Shown here piece by piece: positions 8,987-19,199 of a stretch of DNA of 64,000 nucleotides. A program made the translations under genes and the position numbers. The notes under the pieces are model-generated. The model was not told the origin of the DNA. It did no database searches and saw only the letters and a list, made by a program, of their open reading frames with translations. The stretch is taken from assembly GCA_949788275.1 (NCBI GenBank), contig OX460916.1:3100001-3164000 (forward strand). Direction: 5' to 3'. Source of the DNA: Weeksellaceae bacterium (lineage in GTDB: Bacteria; Bacteroidota; Bacteroidia; Flavobacteriales; Weeksellaceae). The stretch's first letter is position 1. Each line of letters starts with the position of its first letter.

Positions 8987-9406
8987 TTAGAAAATTTCTT
9001 TTGCAGCAAAATGAAAAGCTGCTTCGATTGCTGCATTTTCATTTGAATCTGATCCGTGTACTGCGTTAGCATCAATAGACTCGGCATATTTGTTACGGAT
9101 TGTACCTTCCGCTGCATCAGCAGGGTTAGTTGCTCCGATTAATGTACGGAAATCTTCAACAGCGTTGTCTTTTTCTAAAACTGCAGCAACAATAGGTCCT
9201 GAAGTCATAAATTCAACTAAATCCTTAAAGAAAGGACGCTCGCTGTGTACAGCGTAAAATGCTTCTGCATCTTGTTTCGCTAATTGAGTCATTTTTGTCG
9301 CTTTGATTTTGAAACCAGCGTCTGTAATATCTTTTAAGATATCTCCGATATGTCCTTTTGCTACTGCATCAGGCTTAATCATTGTAAAAGTGATGTTATT
9401 TGCCAT
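8987..9406 (-). CDS. ndk: Nucleoside-diphosphate kinase
   Basis: Transfers the gamma phosphate of ATP to nucleoside diphosphates through a phosphohistidine. At 139 residues it has the normal length for the family. It begins with the typical [14 protein letters not shown], and the active-site segment NAVHGSDS places the catalytic His at residue 117. The Arg/Thr phosphate-binding residues around [10 protein letters not shown] are present. It is a single-gene unit with a -7 box (9446-9453) 40 bp before the start and a terminator after it. Confidence 0.97.
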   Translation of the reverse strand: MANNITFTMIKPDAVAKGHIGDILKDITDAGFKIKATKMTQLAKQDAEAFYAVHSERPFFKDLVEFMTSGPIVAAVLEKDNAVEDFRTLIGATNPADAAEGTIRNKYAESIDANAVHGSDSNENAAIEAAFHFAAKEIF

Positions 9407-9445
9407 TTTATTGAAATGTATTTAATGCTTAAAATTCTAAGCTAG

Positions 9446-9453
9446 CAAATTTA
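9446..9453 (-). promoter_or_regulatory. Bacteroidota -7 box for ndk
   Basis: On the minus strand this reads TAAATTTG, matching the TAnnTTTG element. No clear TTG -33 element is seen at the usual spacing. Confidence 0.5.
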
Positions 9454-9563
9454 CAAAAAAATGACATAAGATGTTATTTATCGGCCATTTTAAATGCAAT
9501 GGTCAATTTTAGGTCATTCTTTAGAATAAGTAAGTACCTCCAGAATAACATCTAGATCAGTAG

Positions 9564-9977
9564 TTATTGCCCTATTTCGTCAATATTGCTGTGGGATTGC
9601 TTTGGGTCTGGACCCCATTTATTGTCGTGTGTTTCCCCTTCAACGGTTAACCAATATAGAACAACAAAAGCACCAAATGGAATTAGAGCGACAAAATAAG
9701 TCCATCCACTTTTTCCAATATCGTGCAAACGACGTACAGTTACCGCCACTGAAGGAAGGAACGTTGCCAATGAATAAATGAATAAGATACCAGAAAAAAT
9801 ACTTGTTAAGGCCGATCCTCCTTCTCCAGATGATACAATTGTAGCGATCATCAGTACATATAAAATAGATGATATTATCACATTACATAACGCAAAATAC
9901 CAATATTCACTTCTTCTTGCTCTTCCTGAAAAGTTGGTGTAATTGTTTAAAATTACATTTTTGTAGTTATCAATCAT
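9564..9977 (-). CDS. DUF805 family membrane protein
   Basis: 137 residues with about three or four membrane segments. The family hallmarks are present: the N-terminal FSGRARRSEYWYF motif (about 16-28) and the RRLHDIGKSGW motif (about 82-92), both typical of DUF805 inner-membrane proteins. No biochemical function is known for the family. It stands alone between ndk and alaS, with a -7 box 19 bp upstream. Confidence 0.9.
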   Translation of the reverse strand: MIDNYKNVILNNYTNFSGRARRSEYWYFALCNVIISSILYVLMIATIVSSGEGGSALTSIFSGILFIYSLATFLPSVAVTVRRLHDIGKSGWTYFVALIPFGAFVVLYWLTVEGETHDNKWGPDPKQSHSNIDEIGQ

Positions 9978-9996
9978 AGGTTTAAAATTTAAGCGG

Positions 9997-10004
9997 CAAA
10001 TGTA
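9997..10004 (-). promoter_or_regulatory. Bacteroidota -7 box for the DUF805 gene
   Basis: Minus strand reads TACATTTG, an exact TAnnTTTG match, 19 bp before the ATG. No clear -33 element. Confidence 0.5.
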
Positions 10005-10114
10005 ATTAAAAAATAGGCCTGAGGATAACTCGTGTTTACTTAAGTGGTTGTTTTTTAGTTATTTCGAGTATTATTGAGCATTTTTTATCGAAGCAATCAT
10101 AAGCAAAAAAACAC

Positions 10115-10148
10115 AAAAAAAAGGGAACTCATAGGAGTTCCCTTTTTA
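10115..10148 (-). terminator. Terminator of alaS
   Basis: AAGGGAACTC and GAGTTCCCTT form a 10-bp stem around ATAG with a long A run on the left, giving a U tract on the minus strand. Confidence 0.88.
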
Positions 10149-10165
10149 AAAAGTTCTATTTTTTA

Positions 10166-12775
10166 TTAAAGTATAAAATCCTGTGCTTGTTTTAACGCAG
10201 CGTCTAAGCCATTGGCATCTTTTCCCCCAGCAGTTGCTAAGAAGGGTTGACCACCACCACCACCGTTGATGTGTTTAGCAACTTCACGAACAATATTTCC
10301 AGCATTTAATCCACGTTCTTCCACTAAGTTTTTAGCAATAGATATGGTAATGGATGGTTTTTCAACATCATGAGTACCAACCACAATAAAAGCATTCTCA
10401 ATTTCTTTGGTTAAATCAAGCGCATTTTGTTTTGCGGTATGGGTATCTAAATTGGTTTTAATGGCTAAGAAATGAATACCATTAATCAGTTGAACGTCCT
10501 TTTTCCAAATCTCTTTTTCAGCAGCTGCTTGTTGAGCAACATACTTTTCCAATTGTTTTTTCAACTGCGCATTTTCATCCAATAGTGAATGGATTGCTTT
10601 TACAGCATCATTCTTTGTCTTTAAAGCAACCAATACTTCATTGTAATGCAATTCGGCTTCCTTATAGCTCTCAATCGCCTTGTCAGAGGTAATTGCTTCA
10701 ATACGACGAATTCCTGCAGCCGTTGAAGATTCAGATAAAATTCTAAATAGACGAATATCGGCGGTGTTTTTCACATGCGTTCCACCACATAATTCGGCAG
10801 AAGACCCAAAACGAATCAATCGGACCTTATCACCATATTTTTCACCGAATAAAGCCATGGCTCCTTCAGCAATCGCTTCATCCATTGCGATTTCACGTTT
10901 TTCAATTAAAGGATAGGCCGCTGCAATTTTTTCGTTGACTAAACGCTCCACTTCGGTTAATTCTGCTTCTGTCATTTTTGCGAAATGTGAAAAGTCGAAA
11001 CGTAAATACTCCTCACCAACATACGAACCTTTTTGTTCAACATGGGTTCCTAGGACTTCGCGTAAAGCTTCGTGCATTAAATGGGTAGCCGAGTGATTTT
11101 TGGTAATCTCACGGCGTTTTTTAGCATCTACTTTAGCCGTAAAATCACCTTCAATGGTCGTAGGTAAGGTTTCAACAAAATGAATAATTAAATTGTTTTC
11201 TTTTTTGGTATCCATCACGTTAATGGTTTCATTGGCGTTTGAAATACTTCCTGTATCACCAATTTGTCCACCACTCTCTGCATAAAAAGGGGTTTGATTA
11301 AACACCAGTTGAAAGAATTCTCCTTTTTTATTTTTCACCTTGCGGTAACGGGTAATTTTTATCGTCGCATCCGTAAAATCGTATGCAATCGATTGCTCAT
11401 TTCCAGCAGCATCTACAATCACCCAATCATCGGTAACCAAAGCGGTTGCTTTTTTAGAGCGCTCTTTTTGTTTTTTCATCTCTTCCTCAAAACCAGCTTC
11501 ATCGATAGAGAAACCGTGATCTTCGGCAACAATGCGCGATAAATCGGCTGGGAAGCCGTAGGTATCATATAATTCAAAAACAACTTCACCCGGAATAACG
11601 GTTGAGTTCTTCAATTGTTCAATAATTTGATTTAAACGATTTAAACCATGTTCAATCGTGCGCAAGAAAGAAGCTTCTTCCTCGCGGATAACGCCTGTTA
11701 CAATGGTTTCTTGTCTTACTAATTCAGGGAAGAAATCGCCCATTTCCGCTTTCAAAATCGGATATAATTGGTAAATAAAAGGTTCTTTTAAATCAAGGAA
11801 TCGGTAACCGTAAGAAATGGCACGGCGTAAAATACGACGTATCACATAACCAGCTCCGGTGTTCGATGGTAATTGACCATCAGCAATGGCAAAGGCTACA
11901 GCGCGTAAGTGATCAACAATAACACGAATAGCAATATCGGTTGATTCGGCAGCACCATAGTGGATACCTGAAATAGCTTCTAATTTTTGAATCGTCGGTT
12001 GAAAAACGTCGGTATCATAATTCGATGTTTTTCCTTGTAAAACCATCGCTAAACGCTCAAACCCCATACCTGTATCAATATGTTTTGCAGGAAGAGGTTC
12101 TAAAGATCCATCGGCTTTCCGTTGAAATTGCATAAAAACTAGGTTCCATATTTCAACCACTTGGGGGTGATCCATATTGACCAAGGTTTTTCCATCAACA
12201 GCTAATCGGTCTGCTTCTGGACGGATATCGACATGGATTTCTGAACAAGGTCCACAGGGTCCAATATCGCCCATTTCCCAAAAGTTATCTTTTTTATTTC
12301 CATAGAGAATACGGTCTTCAGCAATATGTTGTTTCCATAAATCTAAAGCTTCTTGGTCTAGAGCAGTCCCATCTTGTTGGTCACCTTCAAAAACAGTGAC
12401 ATAAATTTGATCTTTTGAAATGCCATAGGTCTCGGTTAATAATTCCCAAGCCCATTCAATGGCTTCTTTTTTAAAGTAATCGCCAAATGACCAGTTTCCT
12501 AACATTTCGAACATCGTGTGGTGATATGTATCCTTACCCACATCATCTAAATCGTTATGTTTTCCTGAAACGCGAAGACATTTTTGTGTATCAGCTAAAC
12601 GATTATTTTTTGGTTTTCCATTGCCTAAGAAAAATTCTTTGAACTGGGCCATCCCTGAATTGTTGAACATTAATGTGGGATCGTCTTTTAATACAATTGG
12701 CGCAGAATCAACGATTAAGTGGTTTCTTTGCTCAAAAAATCGAAGAAATTCTTTTCTTATATCTTTGGATTTCAT
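10166..12775 (-). CDS. alaS: Alanyl-tRNA synthetase
   Basis: Charges tRNA-Ala in the cytoplasm. The 869 residues carry all expected parts: the class II catalytic domain at the N-terminus ([36 protein letters not shown]), the editing domain with [11 protein letters not shown] and CGGTHV zinc-binding residues, and the C-terminal DHHA1 domain with the Gly-rich [10 protein letters not shown]. Nothing is truncated. It is divergent from the M23 peptidase gene with about 98 bp between the two starts, a common arrangement in Flavobacteriia. Confidence 0.98.
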   Translation of the reverse strand: MKSKDIRKEFLRFFEQRNHLIVDSAPIVLKDDPTLMFNNSGMAQFKEFFLGNGKPKNNRLADTQKCLRVSGKHNDLDDVGKDTYHHTMFEMLGNWSFGDYFKKEAIEWAWELLTETYGISKDQIYVTVFEGDQQDGTALDQEALDLWKQHIAEDRILYGNKKDNFWEMGDIGPCGPCSEIHVDIRPEADRLAVDGKTLVNMDHPQVVEIWNLVFMQFQRKADGSLEPLPAKHIDTGMGFERLAMVLQGKTSNYDTDVFQPTIQKLEAISGIHYGAAESTDIAIRVIVDHLRAVAFAIADGQLPSNTGAGYVIRRILRRAISYGYRFLDLKEPFIYQLYPILKAEMGDFFPELVRQETIVTGVIREEEASFLRTIEHGLNRLNQIIEQLKNSTVIPGEVVFELYDTYGFPADLSRIVAEDHGFSIDEAGFEEEMKKQKERSKKATALVTDDWVIVDAAGNEQSIAYDFTDATIKITRYRKVKNKKGEFFQLVFNQTPFYAESGGQIGDTGSISNANETINVMDTKKENNLIIHFVETLPTTIEGDFTAKVDAKKRREITKNHSATHLMHEALREVLGTHVEQKGSYVGEEYLRFDFSHFAKMTEAELTEVERLVNEKIAAAYPLIEKREIAMDEAIAEGAMALFGEKYGDKVRLIRFGSSAELCGGTHVKNTADIRLFRILSESSTAAGIRRIEAITSDKAIESYKEAELHYNEVLVALKTKNDAVKAIHSLLDENAQLKKQLEKYVAQQAAAEKEIWKKDVQLINGIHFLAIKTNLDTHTAKQNALDLTKEIENAFIVVGTHDVEKPSITISIAKNLVEERGLNAGNIVREVAKHINGGGGGQPFLATAGGKDANGLDAALKQAQDFIL

Positions 12776-12873
12776 TTATTTATGTTATTTTTATACTTTG
12801 ATTAACATGAATGCTCAAACAATAATTGTTACTTTGCAAACGTTTTACAAAGATAATAAAAGGTTGGATAAGA

Positions 12874-13824
12874 ATGGAAAATAAAAAATATAAGTACAAA
12901 CCTACACAAATGTTTATGACGTGGTTAAAGAAAAGATTTCTGGCTATACCACGAACAGTTGTCTATGGTTTTGCATTTGTTTGTTTAGCGACTATATCCG
13001 CTGGAATGGTCGGTTACCGTTTCAATGATTCTGAAGATGCTACAAATGCTAGTCGTTTTAAAAGCAAAGAAAGTCAGTTACTGGCTGAATTGGAACGCAT
13101 GGAAGATGAAAATCAGTTATTGCATAAAAAATTCAAAGAAGTGGAAGCTGCTCTTTCTGAAATTGAAGAGAAAGACCGAAATATATACCGCACAATTTAC
13201 GATTTAAAAGTCGATGAAAATATTGACTCTCTAGCCAATGAAGTTGATAACTATACCGCGGAAGACATTGATAATCTCCTTAAAAAGATCGGTGAAGAGT
13301 CTAAGTCATTGGATGAAGTCTTTAAATCGGCTGGTGTAAAGGATAAGAATTTAACGTCTATGCCTGTTTTAAAACCAATTGCCGATAAATACTTAAGCCG
13401 TTTAGCTTCTGGTTTTGGTTCTCGTTTTCATCCTATTTTAAAAGTGAATAAAGTCCATAACGGATTAGATTTTGCTGCAAAAACAGGAACGCCTATTTAT
13501 GCAACAGGTGATGGAACCGTAAAAAACGCGTCCTTTAATTCGGGCTATGGAAATATGGTTCAATTGGAACATGGAAATGGATACCAAACATTATATGCCC
13601 ATATGTCACGTGCAAAAGTAAGAACAGGTCAACGTGTTAAGCGTGGTGATGTTCTGGGTTATGTGGGCTCAACCGGTTTGTCTACCGGAGCTCACTTGCA
13701 CTATGAAATTCATAAAGATGGTAAACCCGTTGATCCTATTATGTATTTCTACAATGATGTAGATCCAGATGATTTTATTAAAATTTATCAAAATGCTCAG
13801 AAAATGAACTTATCATTGGATTAA
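12874..13824 (+). CDS. M23 family metallopeptidase (murein endopeptidase type)
   Basis: 316 residues: a short cytoplasmic N-terminus, one membrane segment at about 29-48, a coiled coil at about 60-110, and a C-terminal M23/LytM domain from about 190. Zinc ligands are visible as H195 and D199 in VHNGLDF and H276 in AHLHYE, with H243 in YAHM as the likely catalytic base. The complete ligand set argues for an active peptidoglycan endopeptidase facing the periplasm. The start at 12874 was preferred because the 16 codons upstream encode a basic stretch unlike the family. Repeat copy B lies just behind the stop. Confidence 0.88.
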   Translation: MENKKYKYKPTQMFMTWLKKRFLAIPRTVVYGFAFVCLATISAGMVGYRFNDSEDATNASRFKSKESQLLAELERMEDENQLLHKKFKEVEAALSEIEEKDRNIYRTIYDLKVDENIDSLANEVDNYTAEDIDNLLKKIGEESKSLDEVFKSAGVKDKNLTSMPVLKPIADKYLSRLASGFGSRFHPILKVNKVHNGLDFAAKTGTPIYATGDGTVKNASFNSGYGNMVQLEHGNGYQTLYAHMSRAKVRTGQRVKRGDVLGYVGSTGLSTGAHLHYEIHKDGKPVDPIMYFYNDVDPDDFIKIYQNAQKMNLSLD

Positions 13825-13835
13825 TTTCTGCATAT

Positions 13836-13912
13836 CGCGCCAGGGATAGTAGCGGCATCCTTTGCTGACAAGCAAAGATAGAGCGAATAGCCCGCCCGTA
13901 AGGGGGCGCCCA
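13836..13912 (-). repeat. Dispersed imperfect-palindrome repeat, copy B (short-loop form)
   Basis: This is the same element as copy A in reverse orientation, 12 bp after the M23 gene stop and inside its probable 3' untranslated region. It has lost the central loop: AGCAAAG and CTTTGCT face each other across only four bases. The outer arms keep GGGCTATTCGC and GCTACTATCCCTGGCGCG. The short loop shows that the arms, not the loop, define the element. Confidence 0.85.
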
Positions 13913-13942
13913 AATAAAGATTACAACGTATTTTTACATATT

Positions 13943-13979
13943 ACCCAAAAAAGAGGTCACTAGGACCTCTTTTTTGGGT
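13943..13979. terminator. Bidirectional terminator between the M23 gene and susD
   Basis: ACCCAAAAAAGAGGTC pairs with GACCTCTTTTTTGGGT with a four-base loop region. The A and T runs are inside the stem, so it serves both converging genes. Confidence 0.88.
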
Positions 13980-15467
13980 TTAATACCCTTTGTTTTGTTT
14001 TAAGTTAGGATTTCGATGAATGGCATCAATCGGCAACGGCAATTGCCAGCGATAGTCGTCTGCCTTTAGGAATAGCTGGATGGGAGCTGAGCCACTTCCG
14101 TCTGCGCGGTAGCCATTTCCTGAACGTTGAAGCCCTTTGTGATAGCTGCTGGGTGCTTTAGTGACCCCCAATAAACGTTTTAAGGTAAACCAGCGATCTC
14201 CATTCTCAAAGGCTAATTCTTTCCGCCTTTCTGTAATAATGGCATGGAATAAATGATCACCTGTTTCTTTGCCAGGATAATGGCTGTAACGTTGATCTCT
14301 TAATTGATTCAGTGTTTTAAGGGCTAAGGCCGACTGACCTGTTAAATAATAAGCTTCTGCTAAATTGAAAATAACCTCTTCTACCCGCAGGTAACGCGCA
14401 TTATTGACATAGTTTTTGACTTGGCTTTCAAAGTACTTATTAACAATGATGTTTTGGAAACCAGCATCTCCGGCTAGTTTATAAATTTTGAAATAGGCAT
14501 TGAATCGTTCGGGTTCAGTAGTCGGGTCATATAAATCATACAAGGCTTTATCTACTGAAAATTCCATAACCATATTTTTTTCATTGGTCCCATAACCAAA
14601 ACCAGATCCTATCGATATATCATTGGTGAGTGGAAACGGAATTTCGAATAATACACCTGTGCTCATTTTAGAACGCCAAAAATCAGCTTGATCAGTTTTA
14701 CTCACCGGATTCACTTGGCTTATGACAGGTTGAGCATGTTCAATAACTTTTAGATAATTGCCGGTGTATAAATACACCCGGGTTAAGAATCCTTGAGCCG
14801 CATGGCGATTGATGCGTGTGGTTATTTTACTGTTAGTGTCTAAATAAGGCAAAGCTTCTTCAATATCTGCAATGATTTTGGAATAAACTTCTTCGATGGT
14901 TTTTGTTCGTGCGGGCTGGATCTCGGGATTATAAGCTTCCAAGTAGGGAATTCCTATGCTTGAATTGGAACGACTGCTTTGTGTTGGGATTTCGGCATAA
15001 TGGCGTGCGATTTCAAAATGAGCAATTGCTCTTGCAACCTTCGCCTCGGATTGAATACGATCTTTGAAATCACCCGCTTTCAGGTGATCTATTTTCCCCA
15101 AGATTAGATTGGCATCGGTGATAATTTTATAGGCACCGATGTAGATATCGGTTGGGGTTTGACTTGCATCGAACGTCCAGTTGTTGGCTGCACGATTGGA
15201 TCCTCTACCTCCATAGTTGGATAGCAAATTATCGGATAGAATATCGCCTACAATAACAAGGTCTCTTGAATAACCATTGCCCGCGTAAAAACCTGCTTGC
15301 TTAAAGTCTTGGTAGACTCCATAAATGGCTTTGGTAAAATCGTCTTCGGTTTGATAGAATTGATCTGCCTGTGTGTAACTAGGTGATTCTTTATAGATAT
15401 CTTCGTCTGTACATGCCGTAAGGAAAACGAAGGATAATAAGGTTGTTGTTAATATATTTTTTTTCAT
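13980..15467 (-). CDS. SusD/RagB-type outer-membrane nutrient-binding lipoprotein
   Basis: Surface lipoprotein that caps a SusC-type TonB-dependent transporter. 495 residues with a lipoprotein signal ending in SFVFLTAC. The body shows the TPR-rich SusD layout, with ARAIAHFEIARHYAEIP near residue 145, GFLTRVYLYTGNYLKVIEHA near 225 and the C-terminal ERRKELAFENGDRWFTLKRL signature near 410. The start is ATG 15467, six bases after the susC stop; a TTG two codons upstream is less likely. No glycan-degrading enzyme lies beside the pair, so the substrate is unknown. Confidence 0.93.
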   Translation of the reverse strand: MKKNILTTTLLSFVFLTACTDEDIYKESPSYTQADQFYQTEDDFTKAIYGVYQDFKQAGFYAGNGYSRDLVIVGDILSDNLLSNYGGRGSNRAANNWTFDASQTPTDIYIGAYKIITDANLILGKIDHLKAGDFKDRIQSEAKVARAIAHFEIARHYAEIPTQSSRSNSSIGIPYLEAYNPEIQPARTKTIEEVYSKIIADIEEALPYLDTNSKITTRINRHAAQGFLTRVYLYTGNYLKVIEHAQPVISQVNPVSKTDQADFWRSKMSTGVLFEIPFPLTNDISIGSGFGYGTNEKNMVMEFSVDKALYDLYDPTTEPERFNAYFKIYKLAGDAGFQNIIVNKYFESQVKNYVNNARYLRVEEVIFNLAEAYYLTGQSALALKTLNQLRDQRYSHYPGKETGDHLFHAIITERRKELAFENGDRWFTLKRLLGVTKAPSSYHKGLQRSGNGYRADGSGSAPIQLFLKADDYRWQLPLPIDAIHRNPNLKQNKGY

Positions 15468-15473
15468 GATCAA

Positions 15474-18400
15474 TTAAAATGTGATGTTAAAACCCAGTGA
15501 ATAAGTGCGGACTTGTGGATAGGTGAAAAGCGAATATGAACCAGATACATAACCTTTGTCGTTGACGTTTGCCATGCTTTGTGCACCAGTGGCTGAAACA
15601 GGGTCGCCATGGTAATTGGTCCATAGGGCTAGGTTTTGAACTTGCCCATAAATACGTAAGCTTTTGATAAATGTATTGGTCAACAAGTGATTAAAGGTAT
15701 ATCCTAGTGATAGGTTACGGAATAGGATGTAATCTGATTTTTCTAGATATTTCGTCGATTCTTGTTCACCCAACGTTGTAGGTCTTCCAAAACGGGCTTT
15801 ATCACCTGGTGTTTTCCAGTAATCCGTTGCTTCAACTACTTGGTTGAAATTCATGGGGGCATTGGTTAAGTCGCGATAGGTGTTATTGTACATGTAAGCA
15901 CCGAGTGAATACGTGAAATCTGCCTGAATATCGAAACCATATATCGATGTAGTTAAACCAAAACCACCATAGTACTTGGGTAATGGGCTTTTTCCAGTGG
16001 CTACAGCATCTTCTGCTCGATAGATATCAGTAATTTCACCGTTTTTATCCAAGAATACATTTTTTCCATTTTCAGAATTCACGCCTGCATAACGAACCAG
16101 TCTAAATTGATAAGGGAGTTGCCCATTGATATGAACAAGATTTGGGGCTGCTTCACTTCCTGTTCCAACGAGTAGTTGTTCAGTGCCGTTTAAATCATTG
16201 ATTTTATATTGGAGGGCGGTGAAGTTTCCATAGAAAGCAAGTTGAACATTCTTTCTTTGAACAATGTTCAGATTCAAATCGGCTTCAATTCCTTTGGATG
16301 TAATTTCGCCTGCATTAACAGTTTTGCTATAACGCCCACCTTCAATAGAAAGGGGAATGGTGAAAATAAAGTCTTTTCGATTGTCTTTAAAATAAGCGAA
16401 TGAACCTGTGATGCGATGGTGTAAGAAATCGAACTCGGCCCCAATATTGAGTTTTCTATTGGTTTCCCATGTGGTATTAGGATCCACAACATTTCGAATA
16501 GGCGTTGCGCTAAAGTTACCACCATAGTCTCCAGTCAGATCGATATAGGCAAGATTAGCGTAACGATCGATCGAAGAGTCGTCTCCCACTTGACCGTATG
16601 AAGCTTTAATTTTTAGACTGCTAAGAATAGGGTTATTCTTGAGGAAATCTTCGCGTGTTATATCCCATGTTGCAGAAACTCCCCAGAAATTACCATATGG
16701 ATTATTGAGTCCTGCAAGTGAAGAGCCATCACGACGAAAGTAAGCATCGATAAAATAGGTACGATTGTAATCATAAGAAAATGCGCCGATATATCCATAG
16801 CGAGCGACTTCCCATCGATTGGTTCCAGAGGAGTTTAAAATGCGGCTAGCTAGTGATTGTAGATCTTTGTCTCCTGAAGGAAATCCCTCTCCTCTTAACG
16901 TTACATGATAGCTTTTTTCATTGGAATATTCAGTAGCTAAGGTGAAACGTAAGGTATGGCGATCTATTTTTTTTAGATAATTTAACTCATTTCGCCAATT
17001 GTACGCGAATCGATCTTCACTTAGATCCATCTTAGAACCCCCTGTACCGCGATTTTTTGAGACGTATGCATCTGGAGAAACAAAACTTTCGTATTGATTT
17101 CTGTCGTATTTCCCACCAAATGTTGTTCGAGCCGTTAGATTATCAGCTAGATTAACTTCTAAATAAGTCGATCCAAAAAGTCTAAAATTGCGGTATTCTG
17201 ATTTTGTGTATTTCATTTGATCCAAAACAGGATTCTGTAGAATATTTACATTTGAATTATAGACGGGCTCTCCTTTTTGGTTGTAAACAGTCTGATTATT
17301 GTGGTCTTGTTCAAAAACAGAAGCGTAAGGGTAGTTGAGGTAGATATTGGCAAATGGGCTCGAGAAGTTGTAGATGTCAGAAGGTAAATCGCGTGTTACG
17401 TAAGAACCGGTAACGTCTATTCCATAATGAGCCCAATCGTTAATTTTAGAAGTTAAATTGATTGAAGCATTTAGGCGTTCAAATCCTTTGTGGTATTCAA
17501 TTGTGCCATTGTCTTTATCGTACGATAAACTAAACGACTGTGCGTGATCACCATCATTTTTTCGGATCGAGAAATAATGAGACATTAATATACTGGGTTT
17601 GTAAATATCGTTTTTCCAAGAGTGATTATTTTTTGAAAGTTGATTTATTTCATCCTTGCTTCTAGCTACACCTAAGCCAAGGTTTCTTCCTGTTTCTAGA
17701 TCGTTGAGTTGGCTAATTTCATTTTGAAAATCAAGAAATTCACGCCCATTCATCAGGTGGATGTTTTTTAGACCCATGTTGGTGCCTGTGCCTATGCGTG
17801 AACTATAAGAAATGGCTGCCTCATTCTTTTTTGCTCTTTTTGTGGTGATTAAAATGACACCATTGGCTCCTCGTGAGCCATAAATAGCGACTTGGGATGC
17901 GTCCTTTAAAACTTTGATTTCTTGAATATCATTGGGATTTATAGCGACGATATCGCTGGCGGTAAGATAGGTTCCGTCCACAACATACAGCGGGTTTTTG
18001 ACACCGCCATTTAAACCAATGGCGCCACGGATAACGACATTGGCATTGCTCCCTGGAGCACCATTTTGCGCTTGAGAGGATAGTCCGGATACTTTTCCTG
18101 CCAACAATTGATCAACAGAGCTGCTGGGGTTGAGGTTTTTGAAATCCTCGCCTTTTACAGTGGTGGTGCCAGCAGACTGTGGTGCTTCAAAAATACTTGT
18201 AACGACCACCCCTTCAAGCGTAATGTTCTCTTCTTTTCGGGGATCAAGTGTACCCAGTTGAGTAGAGTTAACGATGTATTCTTTTTCATGGATAATTAGC
18301 GTAGTTCCTAAGGGTACGTCAATTGAAAAATCACCATTTTCATCCGTGTAAAATAGTTGTTGACTCCCTTTTATTTTTATTTCCGCGTCTGCCTGTGGAA

Positions 18401-18500
18401 AACCTAACGCATCGTTTACTCTTCCAGTAATTTGAGAGAATACGGATGAAGATAGAAGTAGAATGCCTAAAAAGCTTAAATTTCGATAGCTTCTTTTCAT
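15474..18500 (-). CDS. SusC/RagA-type TonB-linked outer-membrane transporter
   Basis: 1008 residues: signal peptide (ending SSSVFS), a short carboxypeptidase-regulatory-like domain at about 23-95, a plug domain at about 100-225 with the SusC hallmarks SVDQLLAGKVSGL and YVVDGTYL and the segment ASQVAIYGSRGANGVILITTK, then a long barrel ending in the aromatic SLGFNITF. It would import a nutrient with energy from TonB, capped by the SusD partner directly downstream. The gene is complete. The 699 bp before its start hold no gene on this strand. Confidence 0.95.
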   Translation of the reverse strand: MKRSYRNLSFLGILLLSSSVFSQITGRVNDALGFPQADAEIKIKGSQQLFYTDENGDFSIDVPLGTTLIIHEKEYIVNSTQLGTLDPRKEENITLEGVVVTSIFEAPQSAGTTTVKGEDFKNLNPSSSVDQLLAGKVSGLSSQAQNGAPGSNANVVIRGAIGLNGGVKNPLYVVDGTYLTASDIVAINPNDIQEIKVLKDASQVAIYGSRGANGVILITTKRAKKNEAAISYSSRIGTGTNMGLKNIHLMNGREFLDFQNEISQLNDLETGRNLGLGVARSKDEINQLSKNNHSWKNDIYKPSILMSHYFSIRKNDGDHAQSFSLSYDKDNGTIEYHKGFERLNASINLTSKINDWAHYGIDVTGSYVTRDLPSDIYNFSSPFANIYLNYPYASVFEQDHNNQTVYNQKGEPVYNSNVNILQNPVLDQMKYTKSEYRNFRLFGSTYLEVNLADNLTARTTFGGKYDRNQYESFVSPDAYVSKNRGTGGSKMDLSEDRFAYNWRNELNYLKKIDRHTLRFTLATEYSNEKSYHVTLRGEGFPSGDKDLQSLASRILNSSGTNRWEVARYGYIGAFSYDYNRTYFIDAYFRRDGSSLAGLNNPYGNFWGVSATWDITREDFLKNNPILSSLKIKASYGQVGDDSSIDRYANLAYIDLTGDYGGNFSATPIRNVVDPNTTWETNRKLNIGAEFDFLHHRITGSFAYFKDNRKDFIFTIPLSIEGGRYSKTVNAGEITSKGIEADLNLNIVQRKNVQLAFYGNFTALQYKINDLNGTEQLLVGTGSEAAPNLVHINGQLPYQFRLVRYAGVNSENGKNVFLDKNGEITDIYRAEDAVATGKSPLPKYYGGFGLTTSIYGFDIQADFTYSLGAYMYNNTYRDLTNAPMNFNQVVEATDYWKTPGDKARFGRPTTLGEQESTKYLEKSDYILFRNLSLGYTFNHLLTNTFIKSLRIYGQVQNLALWTNYHGDPVSATGAQSMANVNDKGYVSGSYSLFTYPQVRTYSLGFNITF

Positions 18501-19163
18501 GGTCGTTTAATTATGATTATTAAATCACAAATCTTGTCAATTAAAGAATATTATCCTTATAAAATGCAGTTTTTTTTATTAATTCAGAAAATAAATGTTT
18601 GTTTTCATTATATTATATGTTTTTATTCTGTTTTATAAAGTGTCTATTATAGTTTATTATCCTATTTATAGGTGTATTGGGAGAATTATTTTAGGAAAAA
18701 GAAACAAAATGTAGTGCATGAATGGATAATGACTAACAGGAAATTTTTCTATGAAATAAATACTCTATAGGTTAAATATAGTTTAGGTGATTTTTCCGTA
18801 AAATATTGTTTTAAAAACAAAAAACACGATGAATATCATGTGTCGCCTATTTAGTGATTGGTTTTTAGTGCGTTAGTGTATAGGTCAACGCGTATGCCAA
18901 TAAAAGGTAGTCAGTGTTTATTGATTGAAAAGATGAGTTTTTGGCGTATTTAGCTGAAACACTTCCAAAATTGCAACGATTTTGAAGTGAAAACAGTGGG
19001 GGTAATTTTTAGGTGCTGAAAAATGTATTGCGCCTTATTATGATTTTATTTTAAGTGGTCTATTGGGGCAGTAATTACTTTCATCATGCCGCTTCACAAG
19101 CAGTTTATGCGTCCCTTATTAATTGTATGCATCATCTCTTTTGTTGAATTATAAAGAGTTAAC
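18501..19163. other. Long AT-rich intergenic region upstream of susC
   Basis: About 660 bp with no convincing coding frame on either strand. It contains one imperfect hairpin at 18960-18989 (CACTTCCAAAAT against ATTTTGAAGTG) without a T run. No exact TAnnTTTG box was found pointing at susC. It may hold long leader or regulatory sequence for the SusC/D pair, but nothing specific can be named. Confidence 0.5.
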
Positions 19164-19193
19164 TTGTTTTTTTTGAAAAAAATGGTAAATTTG
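19164..19193 (+). promoter_or_regulatory. Bacteroidota promoter (TTG - 19 bp - TAAATTTG) for the MerR gene
   Basis: TTG at 19164-19166 and TAAATTTG at 19186-19193 are 19 bp apart, matching the Bacteroidota sigma consensus at both boxes. The -7 box ends only six bases before ATG 19200, so the transcript would have almost no leader. This argues that translation starts at 19200 and not at the earlier TTG at 19164. Confidence 0.7.
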
Positions 19194-19199
19194 AGAGAC

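Noticed and set aside
18960-18989. Imperfect hairpin in the susC upstream region
   Set aside because: One-bulge stem without T run; no known element resembles it, and AT-rich DNA yields such stems by chance.
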